Positions 51,201 through 61,083 of a stretch of 64,000 nucleotides of DNA are shown here, piece by piece. The DNA is from Pampus argenteus (Eukaryota; Chordata; Actinopteri; Scombriformes; Stromateidae). Where the stretch lies: NCBI GenBank assembly GCA_036937835.1, contig CM072879.1, positions 4,936,001 through 5,000,000 on the forward strand. The letters are read 5' to 3'. A program made the translations under genes and the position numbers. Numbering within the stretch: the stretch's first letter is position 1; each line of letters begins with the position of its first letter. The notes below the pieces were generated by a model that made no database searches, was not told the DNA's origin, and worked only from the letters and a program-made list of their open reading frames with translations.

Positions 51201-54200
51201 CCTCCCTCTCTGCGCTGTTTTTATTGGCTGGCTGCAGCAAACCCTGGACCTTGAGCCACATCGTAGACTCCCCCTTGTTTGGACTCAGTGGTGGTGTGAG
51301 TTGTGGGGTTATAAGGCAATGGGAGGAGAAGGGCGAGAGGGGGGGGGGGTGTCTTTGGCTTATGAAAGCTGGTCTGTTGAAGCTGAAGTGGGTGCCTTGC
51401 TGAGGGACCCTCAGTATATATGGAGGCATGGACCTCTGGCCCAGCTGCCACTGTGTGAGCTCACTGTACAGTGAAAGCCAAACAGATCACGTTCTTATGT
51501 TGGATAAATAAAAAAGCTGCTTACAGGTACAGGTGCCAAAGGGCCTGCAGCCTGTCCGTCTGTCACTTACACGCTTACTGATTGTGATTATCACTCTGAG
51601 AGGAGCAGCATCAGTAGACAAGTGAAAGAGAAACTCTCTGAGGACGAAAGTGAAAACCCTCTATTCACACCTACAGATCAAATGAGAAGTATGACATCGT
51701 GCACGGTGGAGGTGGAGGTGGAGGGAAGTGCCAGTGTGAGAATACCAGTGTATCACAGAGCATCACTGAACACTTGAACGCTGCTTTCAAAGCCAAAGGT
51801 AAGGAAGGACAATGAATTGCATTTTAATTTGCTTAAGAATTGGTGACATTTGTGTTGACCGTACATCCCGCATGAGCTCATCTTCTCTCTCTCGTGTTTA
51901 TAGGGAGCCTCACCGAACAACTGAGATCTAAGACACGTGGAAAAGAAACCCGTTGTTACCTAGATGACACAGATGAAGGTATGCCAAGTTGTTTAGTCAC
52001 CAATAATCAATATTTTCTGTTATTTCCAATTTGCCAATGTAAATCCATGGAATTGGAATTTAATTAAAAATAAAATGGTGCTAAGAGATTTTACATGAAT
52101 ATTATACTTAACAGAGTAGAGATGCATGGGAACAATTTTGTCCAAAACACTTTTTTTTATGTTCAATCGCTTATACTGGTGAACGTCTAGAATGACATTT
52201 TAGTAAGAAAGAGAACTCATAGTAGTTTTTCTGTCCCAGGAGTCTGTGAAGGGCCTTCAGTTCACCCAGATGAACAAAAAGATGATCAGTACTCCGATCT
52301 GGGAAAAGGTGGAGATGAGGATAACATTAAAGACAAAGACTGTGATGAAGACAACAGTTCCACGGCTGCTGAAAGCTCTCACGCTGCCTCCTCTGATAGC
52401 AACAAACCTCATGCGGGAGGCCAGCTGATGGAGCCTGAACACATCCAGTCTCTCACGCTTAACCCTAATGATTCTACCCAGAAGAGCTCAGCCAGCGCCA
52501 GGAGGGCCCTGTTCGCCCGCAGACACCTGTCCTCCGGAGGCTCCCTTTCCCAAAGTACTCCATCCCTGATTCCATGGAGGGAGCCGTCTCCACCTCATAG
52601 CCCATCGCCCAGGCCACGCCACTCCCCTGATCCCCCTCCCTCCCTCTCCACTTCCCCACTGAGACCAGCCTCCCCTGTTAGAGGCCTTTCTCCTGTAATA
52701 GTCCAGTCCCATGGAGCGGAGACCTTGGGGCTTTCAGGCTCCCTGGCTGACACCTCTGCTCAGGATCAAGCCTGTCTTTACCCAAGGGACCGTCCATCTA
52801 CAGCACGACAGGTAAGTCACTTCAGAAAAAAAATCTGCATCATTTAGATTTATTTTCCACTTAAAACGCAATCCGAACATTGTTTTACTGTGTGTATTTT
52901 AGTCTGAATCTGTCATGGTGCTTTTTTTTTTTTTATCGTGGATATAATTAATGCTGGTGAAAATATGGCTTTTGTTCAAACCACAGTCTTCACTCACCTG
53001 TGACTTGATCCATCTCTGTTTGTTTAGCCTACAGTTTTAAATAAATCAGCTTTTGGCTCACACAGCTAATCTTGTGTGGCTCAGTCAAATCCCAGTAAGT
53101 CAACATCTAGAACAAATATAGATAGGCTGGTACATATGAGGCTATTTTAAAGTTGTACATTTATTGGAAAAGGAAGGAAAGGCAACTCTCTTGTTTTATA
53201 TCAGTCAAACCAAGCCTGCAGCTCCAAGCCTTAAAATAATGCAGGAGAGTTCCCAAATAGACACAACATGTTTTCCCTGGGCAGCCGCTGATAAAATGAG
53301 AACCAGGCTGATCGTTAAATACCAAAGATTGAAACCACATGTCGACGACGAAAACGGCGTGGGTGAATATCTCAGTTTCGCCCCAATAAAATAATAAAAC
53401 ATGTCTACTCTAACTTGTGGTCATGTTATGTCGTAACCTCACCATTTCCCGCTCACTATATATATGTCATAATATAGGTCTCACAGGACACTTATTCACA
53501 TTGTCTTCAGGGTTGTTTTCCACGTCTGCACACACAGACATTTCGGTTCACATGTTGGCTAGTAAAGTGAGTGTATTTTTATGAGTTGAGTAATTTTTAT
53601 ACTCCTCAATATTTGACGCATACATGTATGATCTTCTTCATGAAAGACCTGCTACTGTGAATATGTATAAAAAAACTTTCTTTAGATCCTCTCGATAACG
53701 CACATTTTTTTTCACAAATAGTATTTATAGTAGAGCTTGAAGGTATTTCCAAATAGAAATGCCAAAGATAATCCTTTAATAACCAAATCTAAGGATACTT
53801 CTAAAAATGTTAATATATGGTGGGCAATTAGCATATTTTTAAACTCTCAAATATTTGTATCAACCCCAAAAACCCTAAATATCCAGTTTTATATGAGCTG
53901 TAATTTATACCTTTTAATAAACATGCAGGCTGAATCCAAATGTCCATAATCCATATATGTACACTACATCACGTTTACTGCTAGTAAAATGGTTAATGTT
54001 ACTGTTTTGTGTAATTTGGCCTAATGTAAGCATTATAAATGTTAAATAAAAGAGGACTCAAGAATGAGCCCTGGGGAACTTCGGACATATCATGCTTAGA
54101 TACATTATTATCATTCATACAAAATCCTAAACTGAGAATCGTCACAGCAGAGACGGTCCCTCTTTGTTTTTGTGGAATGAACATCAAACACACTTTGTTT

Positions 54201-54997
54201 TCTGCTTTCATCATCGCTCCTTTCTTTTATGTTGTCACATACGTATTAATATAATTTATGATTCGTCTTAGGAACAAAGCCTGTTGAAGTTGAAGTAAGC
54301 TTACACAGACTTCACAGGAAGTCGGCTTACACAGACTTCCCAGGAACGCTCCCAAGAGCTGGGGAGTGCCAGACATTTGCATTCATTCACAGCCCCTCCC
54401 AGTTCTTTGCTTTTAAAAAGTTTTTACTATATCCTGTTACCTAGTAGGACTATTTAATTTTCATTTTATCTTGTCTTGTTGTAGTCTGTGGATGAGGTTG
54501 GTCTCACCCACATCACCCCACATCCTGCTAGGCCTCGGGGAGCCCACAACGTCCTCAGTCACCTCCCTCTTCACTCCCAGCAGCCGAGCAGAGCCCCGAA
54601 TCTTCTGATACCCATTGGTGGGATTCACATGATTCAGCCCAGGTCCCCTCTCCCTCTGTACACACTGGTGTGCAGCCCCACAGCAGCCACAATTAACTCC
54701 ACGGAGACATCTTGGAAACGAAGTGAAGCTGCCAAAGGAAGGTTTTCTCTGCTGCAGCGCCAGGATACTCTCAAAGAGACGTCGCCAAACAGCCGAGCCA
54801 GCCCGCCGGATATCGGTGCATTAGGGGTAATGTCCGGGAGTAGCCGTTCTGACACTCACACGAAGGATCAAGGATGTTTCAGCATCCAACAAAGACCTCC
54901 GGAGGTGAGCACAGATGCACATGTTCCAGAGAGGTGTGTTTACCCCGAGATCACCCAAGGCCAAAAAATGGCTCCTTCCTCCCAGACACAACTCTGA
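45210..54997 (+). CDS. hivep3: HIVEP3/Schnurri-3-like zinc-finger transcription factor with decayed C-terminal ZAS
   Basis: Coding exons: 45210-49073, 49356-49537, 51677-51798, 51904-51978, 52240-52811, 54485-54997; phases agree and introns are GT-AG, giving 1775 aa. The family consists of large nuclear proteins that bind kB-like DNA and adjust NF-kB, TGF-beta/BMP and bone or immune programmes. Seen in order: ZAS-N C2H2 pair (C134/C137/H150/H154 and C162/C165/H178/H182); STESGYFSRSE (about 282); KLITINEAVVDTS; RSHSMPSA; a central CCHC finger (C536, C539, H552, C557) with family spacing; EILVTED; NLS PPKKKRLRL (748-756) followed by SSGESSFDS; EMRRSASEQ; QQKRVKEEEE; SWCYLNYIKPN (1208); Glu-rich segment; remnant ZAS-C (about 1350-1405); Ser-Pro-rich exon 5; C-terminal SHLPLHSQ and LIPIGGI. 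HIVEP3 is favoured over HIVEP1/2 by C-terminal motifs and by the adjacent edn2. It is shorter than human HIVEP3 (about 2400 aa), mainly in the proline-rich middle. The first in-frame ATG after an upstream stop was chosen as start. Confidence 0.92.
51677..51978 (+). other. hivep3: degenerate ZAS-C exon pair of hivep3
   Basis: Exons 51677-51798 and 51904-51978 occupy the place of the two exons that encode the C-terminal zinc-finger pair in HIVEP genes. The left boundary SNEKYDIVH followed by seven glycines matches the family's SNEEYVYVRGRGRG. The junction FKAKG/SLTEQLRSK matches FKTKG/NLTKHMKSK, with the intron in the same Gly codon. Between them about 17 residues are gone, including the first-finger tail, the linker and the second-finger cysteines. 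Both histidines of the second finger are Gln and Arg, and the first finger keeps only scattered Cys and one His. No stop or frameshift is present. The domain cannot fold as a C2H2 pair. Confidence 0.85.
53999..54240 (-). mobile_element. L2/CR1-type LINE reverse transcriptase fragment
   Basis: Minus-strand frame 53999-54214 includes VPQGSFLSPLLFNIY, matching the conserved reverse-transcriptase block usually seen as GVPQGSVLGPLLF. A one-base shift after it would continue into a YMLPLG-like segment typical of L2 elements. Only this short part survives. It lies antisense in the last intron of hivep3 and is a dead relic with no influence on the reading frame. Confidence 0.7.
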
Positions 54998-56240
54998 TAG
55001 GAGGGAGAGTCTAAAGGGACAGTGCAAAAGACGACAAACCAGTGTGTGTGAAAACACTCCGGTTTAGAGACCGAGGACAAACGGCAAGAGCACTTGAGCA
55101 CCGCTTCTGAATGACGCTAATATGTAATTATATGAATAATATATATAGACACTATGTTAGATATGCAGTATGTTTTGTAAATCTTTTTTTACCCTCTTGT
55201 TTGATGTCATCGGTGTTCAGTTATTTATGTGCTATTATGCAATTCTGTACTATATGCAAAAGCGGCTGGAATGAAAATAGAAAAGTTTTAATCAGTTCAT
55301 CTTCTCCCTATTAACCCCTATTGACAGCTATAATATACTATCGCTGTGTTTAATGTACTGTATTACAAAAATGGATATAGAAAGGTACTGCAAATATTTA
55401 TTCACCCAGAACAGTATTTTGAAGTGCAATTTTATGTCAGGATTGTGGTTTGAAATGTCATTCTTAAAGGCTGTGGTTATTATTATTTGTCTGTTTTTTC
55501 TTTTGTTTTTTTGTTTTTTATTGTTGTTGTCTTGGTTTGAGTTTGAAGAAGCAGGGTTATGATCACCTCCTTTTCTAACATCTTTAGAAACAGAAGCTTC
55601 AGATCGAGATGTTCGGATTGCACTGACAAATTATTTGATATCCAGAGGGAACCTGTTTCACGTACATGGTAGCTACGGTACAATGTTTTGCATAAACAGA
55701 TACATGTATTTTTGTGTTGTTGCTTTTATAAATGATACAATCACTCTGTCATTTTCATGTTTACCATTAAACTTCTCATTTTTACAGATTTATATGAAAA
55801 CTGTGGTACGTGTGTGTTTTTTTTTATTTTATTATTACTGATACAGAATCAGATTCATAATCTAAGGACATGGATGGCAAACAGTGGCTGTCTGTAAGGT
55901 AATGTGAAACGTTTATGTCACCCAAAATACAAAAAATAATATAAATATATATATATATATAAAAAGAAACAGGTCTGGTCTTACTATATTACATATATTA
56001 ATAAATCTACCTGCTTGTCTTGACCTGTCATGACAGGTAAGTGGAAAAAAAGCTTGTTTTTTTGTAACACACCTGCATGATTTTAAATGCATGTCCAATG
56101 TTTAATAGTATGTTACAGTAATAGTAATAATAGTCTATTATGTAATTAATTGTATAGTTTTTTCTACTGTACAGTCTTTAGTATTTCAAGTCCATTTTTT
56201 TTTATCTGTGTTTGCTGTTCCTCAAATTTGAATTAAATTC
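54998..56240 (+). other. hivep3: hivep3 3' UTR (probable extent)
   Basis: AT-rich sequence follows the TGA stop at 54995-54997. Candidate polyadenylation signals are ATTAAA at about 55766 and AATAAA at about 56000-56005; I cannot choose between them. Nothing coding is visible. Confidence 0.45.
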
Positions 56241-56877
56241 CTTGTAGATCAAAGATTATAGAAAATCGTATTTTTGTTTTCCTGAAGCAGATGCAGATGA
56301 ATGTGGCACCTCCCTGTGGTTACGGTAGGGTTGTACTTGAGATGAAAACTCACTTCTCAGAATGAAAACACTAATCTTGTCTGGAATCTGTTTTTGTGGC
56401 CTGCCTTTTGGTTCATTTTTTTTGTTTGTTGTTCTTTTTTGTTGTTTGTTCATGTTTTCTTCTCTGTGCTCATTCAGCCATGAAGGCAGCCAGTGTTTGT
56501 TTCCCAGCACTGAAGGTGTCACATGTAACCACTGGGTGGCAGGAGAAAGCCATTTACGGCTGCTGCTGCTGAAAAGGATGACGTCACAGTATACTGAAAC
56601 CCTCTGCTGTAAGCGGTCCAGGAGATGTCATGCCCCCTGGATGCAACATGCTTAGAGCCGCAGCGCTTCTTACTCCCCAGAACGGTAAGCAAGAACAGCA
56701 ATCCAAGTTCACAATGCAGTTTCTTTTCAAAATCTTCAGACTTGAGCAATGTCCAAAACAACAAACAAAAATCATCAACTTCCCTGTGAAGAAAACAAAA
56801 AGAAGGAAAACTAATAAATGACTCCCTGTTAGTCAGATGGTGAGAATGGAGGGAAACAGCTGAATTATATTGTATAC

Positions 56878-57490
56878 AGACATGGGCAAAATTACTGGTA
56901 ACCTTCCCCTCAGTTCTCTCTGTATTAAGTTGAAACTGACAGGAGTATACGGTATCAATCATTCTATTTCACATTAAACATAACTGAAACTTTGCTTTTG
57001 ATTTACAACTCAACATATTCTTTAAAATAATAAAACAAATGGCGTGGCCAGAAATATCTGTACACCTTAATTAATATATTGAAGCACAGCATTTGGAAGC
57101 AGTAATGAATGAAATCAGGCGCTTTCTGTAACTGAATACGGTTTGTACACTCCTCCGCTGCTAGTTTGGCCCCCGGTCTTCCTGAGCAAACTGCTCCAGC
57201 TCTTTCCACAGATGTTTGATGGGATTCCGATTCATTTCGGAACAGCGCAGTGTTTTCTTCTCGTCCACTCATCGGTGCTTTCTGATGTATGTTTGGAGTT
57301 ATTATCCTGCTGGATATGACATGCATTTAAGACACAGCTTTGAAACACTGGCTTGCATGTTTGGCTCAAAAATGCCTTGATGGTTTCCTGATTTAATTGT
57401 GCTCTTCACAGCTTCAAGGCATTAAAACAACCCCAAAACATCACTGAGCCTCCATCATATTACACGCTGGACATGGTGTTCTTTCCTTTT
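56878..57490 (-). mobile_element. degenerate Tc1/mariner transposon
   Basis: Reading the minus strand, broken frames recover Tc1 transposase landmarks in order: GSVMFWGCF (about 57424-57450), a DNNSKHT segment replacing the catalytic DNDPKHT (about 57290-57310), and NPIKHLWKELEQF (about 57187-57229). Several stops and deletions interrupt it. Beyond the 3' end lies CATGGGCAAAATTACTGG (56881 on), resembling a Tc1-type terminal repeat. The 5' half is missing. It is an inactive relic lying between hivep3 and edn2. Confidence 0.8.
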
Positions 57491-58486
57491 AATTTTATTT
57501 TTGTGCCTCGCTCTCACGTGGGCTCTTATTAAGAAAATGAAACACTGTGTTTTATATACCTGCATGAGTCACTTGTTATTTTGTAATCCTCCCTCCTTCA
57601 TTCAACATTTCTTTAATCAGATTTCAATGCTTATGAGTCAAATCTGTTGCCATGACAATTCCAAACAAATCAAACATAAGTCAAACACCTTAAAAAAAAA
57701 AAGATTGTATTATTATATAATATTTTTTAAGCGTTTAACTTTTAAATTACTTTTTACCTCATACATAAAAAAAAAATAATGCAAGAATCGATTTTTGATG
57801 CAAATATGAAACATTTGAGATTATTAATTTGGTTACAAGCTCCATCCACTGAGGATGTTCCAATCACTGAAGAAGGCAGTAAGTGAATCTTACTATATAG
57901 CTAGCTATATATATAATTTCATTATTTTTTTGCAGACATGTCCCAAGGTAATGCATTGTATGTGATGATATTTAATCAAAAAATGCTGATACTATACTAT
58001 CTGCATTTACAGCTGGTTTTCCATTCACACCTCATGACTCAGAGGACTTGCAGATGGACAGATGTAGTAGACACCCTCATCACTCCCAACATACTCACAC
58101 TGAAACTATCTCAGTTTACTTAGTTTCAGCTTGTGATGCTGCCATCAAAGCCTTCATCTATTCACACAGGTGGGTTTGGTCCATATTCTTTATCTCACTC
58201 ACATCAGTGTCATGTCTTTTGTGCGCATCAACCACAACTTGTTGCTTCCTGTCTCTTCTTTCTTTCTTCTGAATAATGGCTTGACAACATTTTCTCTGAT
58301 GTGGAGTCACATTCCTGATGGTCTGATCGTTTAATTATACTGTTGACTCCAACCAACATTGTCTTCTTGGCGGCTACATACATGATAGAAGCTAAAGCTA
58401 CACATTCCAGCCTTGTTGCCAGCTGACCCATGGTATTAAAATAACAAAATGATATGAGAACGTACGTTTTAACCTTTTTTGTACCT

Positions 58487-58488
<2 letters not shown>

Positions 58489-58538
<50 letters not shown>
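58489..58538. repeat. (TG)n microsatellite
   Basis: About 25 uninterrupted TG repeats, the longest dinucleotide tract in the window. Confidence 0.95.
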
Positions 58539-58540
<2 letters not shown>

Positions 58541-58931
58541 TGAGGACTTGTTTATGTGTCACCGTTTCGCGGCGCGTGCATTTAACCTCATCGTTGAGGA
58601 ATTTTTAAAAGAATTCTGCAATCTATTTGTTTGCCTGCCTCAGCAGCAGCCGGAAGCAGGAAATGGATAAGGCCGCATTCTTTACAGTGCGACTGCAGAG
58701 TCACTGTTCCTCTTCTGCCTTGTCTGGAGAAAGCAGCAGGGGAAGGGGGACAGCGGGGAAGGGGAAATGAGGGGGGGGGGTACTTTTTAGATTTGACCCA
58801 TTCCTCCGGTCTGCACCACTAGACTAATATTTGCTCTAGATGAGTTTTCTGCACTGTGATAAACAGTTAAATGTTGTTCATAGCATTGACAGTTTGGTAT
58901 TTCCTTTACCTCTTAACCCCTTTAAACTACG

Positions 58932-58933
<2 letters not shown>

Positions 58934-58977
<44 letters not shown>
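58934..58977. repeat. (CA)n microsatellite
   Basis: About 22 CA repeats, 400 bp from a TG tract of opposite orientation (58489-58538), so the two could pair. Confidence 0.95.
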
Positions 58978-58978
<1 letters not shown>

Positions 58979-60884
58979 CATGTTCCAGCAGCGTTTTTTC
59001 CCTTCTTTTATCTCTGTATAATCTGGGTTTCCTCTGGAGCGCTAATGTAAAATTCCTCATCACATCCATACTTCAGTTGACGCTCTGCCTTTGTTCTCTT
59101 TCCTGTTTTTTTTATTTTTTTTTAATTAGATTTCTTTAAAAGCCAATAAAGGAAAAGAGTGACATCCAAATTCCTTGATGTAATAATATGTATACTTGGG
59201 AAATCTATTAAGCATAACATTACTCATGAAAACATCATGCGTCATGTCGGCAGACTGGCAGACGAGAGAACAGTAACATCGACCTTCACCTTTAAATGCA
59301 ATACTTAAAAAAAAAAAAAAAAAAGGGCATATTCAGAAAATAAATTGTTTATTATAATGTTTTGGAACAGTTGTTAATCAGTAACTGTATATGATATAAT
59401 AATAGTTGAATTTAAAACGACCGCAGAAACTTTTGTAATAAGTCATTTTAAAAACAGTGATCTGATTGGCCCCTCAGACAAGACAAAACATGAATTATCT
59501 CCACTGTATATTTCATCATATGATGCCCGAGTTTCATTCCAAGTTCGTTCCTAATCCGACCACCCGCATCCTTCCCTGTGGTGGTATCCCGTTATCAGAT
59601 GCACACGCCGTATACTGTACATGCCTGTGGATTTGATTTATATAATCCATTCTATAGCCGATAAGAAGTGGGACTAGCTGAGGGTCTTTGTATGTCATAC
59701 TGTAACTGTTAACGATATTCGATGAAATCCCGCTTGCTTGGAAAGTTTGTTTTTGTCTGTGATGGAATGATAGCTGTAAAGACTAAGAGACAGTGTTTGT
59801 GTGCGTCAGTGCACTATTTGCATGCTGGTGTGTGGGTTGCAGAAAGCTGATGCGGCAGGCGGTTGCATATCTCTCTTTTTTTCTCTTTTTTTTTTAATGA
59901 AGGTCAAAACATGTGACACCAGAGATTGCATGTGTGGCATGTAGGCGTTTGTGGAACAATCGTGCCATGACCTCATTTTCCAGTGTGTGTGTGTGTGTGT
60001 GGTGGTGGGGGGGGGGGTATTGACACCTCTCCTTGATCATCCTCACCTCAAACCTCTCTCTTGTGTTTCTGCTGCTGTTTCCTGTGCCGCCTCCAGCCAC
60101 ATCCGCATGCCTAAATAATCTGAAGGAGGAAAGAAAGCTTCATATAACCTCCTTACAGCTGCTGACAATCAATCCTGATAAAAAAAAAAATATTCTGAAA
60201 TCTTGTTATTCTGCTGCTGTTTGAACTAATGTATCATTTATAAGCACATTATTAACACTTGTAGTTTATATTGTAATAAAACAATAATATAACCAAATAA
60301 GGACATTTAAAAGTGTTAAAGTCTCATCCATAACTGGTGCATAAACAAATAATGAATCACAAGTGTAATCATACAAAATATGTCTGCGCATTTTATATTC
60401 ATTATGAAGAATGAAATATTTGTTTATTCAATCCAATAATTATATAATTATGTTTATTGTTCATTAATTACACACATGTCTATGTTGTTGATTGACACCT
60501 ATAAATATTGTATATCTGCTTACAATAACAAATATAATGCTTTAGACATTTTTTTTAACTAAACTGGCAGAAAACACACACTTTGATACACATATACAAA
60601 CCTGCATAATTCCTCATGTTTATCTCAAACGGACACGCTCACATACTCCTCATATAAATGTGTCCTCTGGCTCTGTAGTCCAAATATGGACCTTTTTAGA
60701 AATCTCAGTAACAGTAGCACACACATGTTCTCACTGCCCTCTTCGGCCTGTTGGGGGCGCTGACAGTACTGTAAGTTAGGTCTGTTGGAATTGGAGGAGG
60801 GCAGGTGGAGTATGTGTATGTGTTGTGTAACATGCCTGCTCTGCATAGGCAGACGAGTACTCAGAGGTGGGAGGGCCCAGCTTC

Positions 60885-61065
60885 ATGATGGGATATAAGT
60901 AAGGCGTCCTGACAGGGACATGAACACAAAGCACCTGTTGCTGCTCTCTGGCTTCAATACACACAACTGTAACGACTCCAGACTACATCTCTCAGAGTCT
61001 GAGAAACTACTGCTGCTGCTGCTGCTGCTTTGACACACCTGACATTTAGATTCCAGACTCAAAGC
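60885..61065 (+). promoter_or_regulatory. edn2: edn2 core promoter and 5' UTR
   Basis: GGGATATAAGTAAGG places a TATA-like box at 60894-60899, about 170 bp before the start codon. Endothelin genes are typically TATA-driven and transcribed from about 30 bp downstream, here near 60925. The predicted 5' UTR holds a (CTG)n run (about 61009-61029). I did not find convincing AP-1 or GATA sites at the usual distances. Confidence 0.5.
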
Positions 61066-61083
61066 ATGATGATGATGATGATG
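61066..61083 (+). repeat. edn2: (ATG)6 tract forming the edn2 start
   Basis: Six tandem ATG triplets coincide with the start of the edn2 frame, so the microsatellite sets the N-terminal length by 0-5 extra Met before the signal-peptide core. A (CTG) run lies 37 bp upstream in the predicted 5' UTR. Confidence 0.9.

Larger units (their letters stand above)
57491..60880. other. intergenic DNA between hivep3 and edn2
   Basis: No gene recognised. Contents are an 18-bp AT-rich perfect palindrome (57894-57911, TATATAGC/TAGCTATATA form), two long microsatellites listed separately, poly-A/T runs (about 59308-59324, 59886-59896) and a TG run followed by poly-G (about 59983-60018). Confidence 0.5.

Noticed and set aside
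51119..51474. GC-rich open frames between hivep3 exons 2 and 3 as a missing intact ZAS-C exon
   Set aside because: No frame contains the C2H2 spacing or the KKHIRTH-type linker, and exons 2 and 3 already join in phase.
45210..54997. hivep3 as a pseudogene because ZAS-C is damaged
   Set aside because: All six coding exons are open, splice sites are canonical, and ZAS-N, the central CCHC finger, the NLS and the C-terminal motifs are intact.
45210..54997. Assignment to HIVEP1 or HIVEP2
   Set aside because: The C-terminal SHLPLHSQ/LIPIGGI exon, the HMLTVP...EMRRSASEQ arrangement and adjacency to an EDN2-type gene fit HIVEP3 better; a phylogeny would settle it.
57894..57911. 18-bp perfect palindrome as a regulatory site
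   Set aside because: It is built of AT dinucleotides in an AT-rich stretch and is likely chance.
58840..59139. Open frames across CA/TG tracts as proteins
   Set aside because: Repetitive Thr-His or Cys-Val translations are artefacts of dinucleotide repeats.
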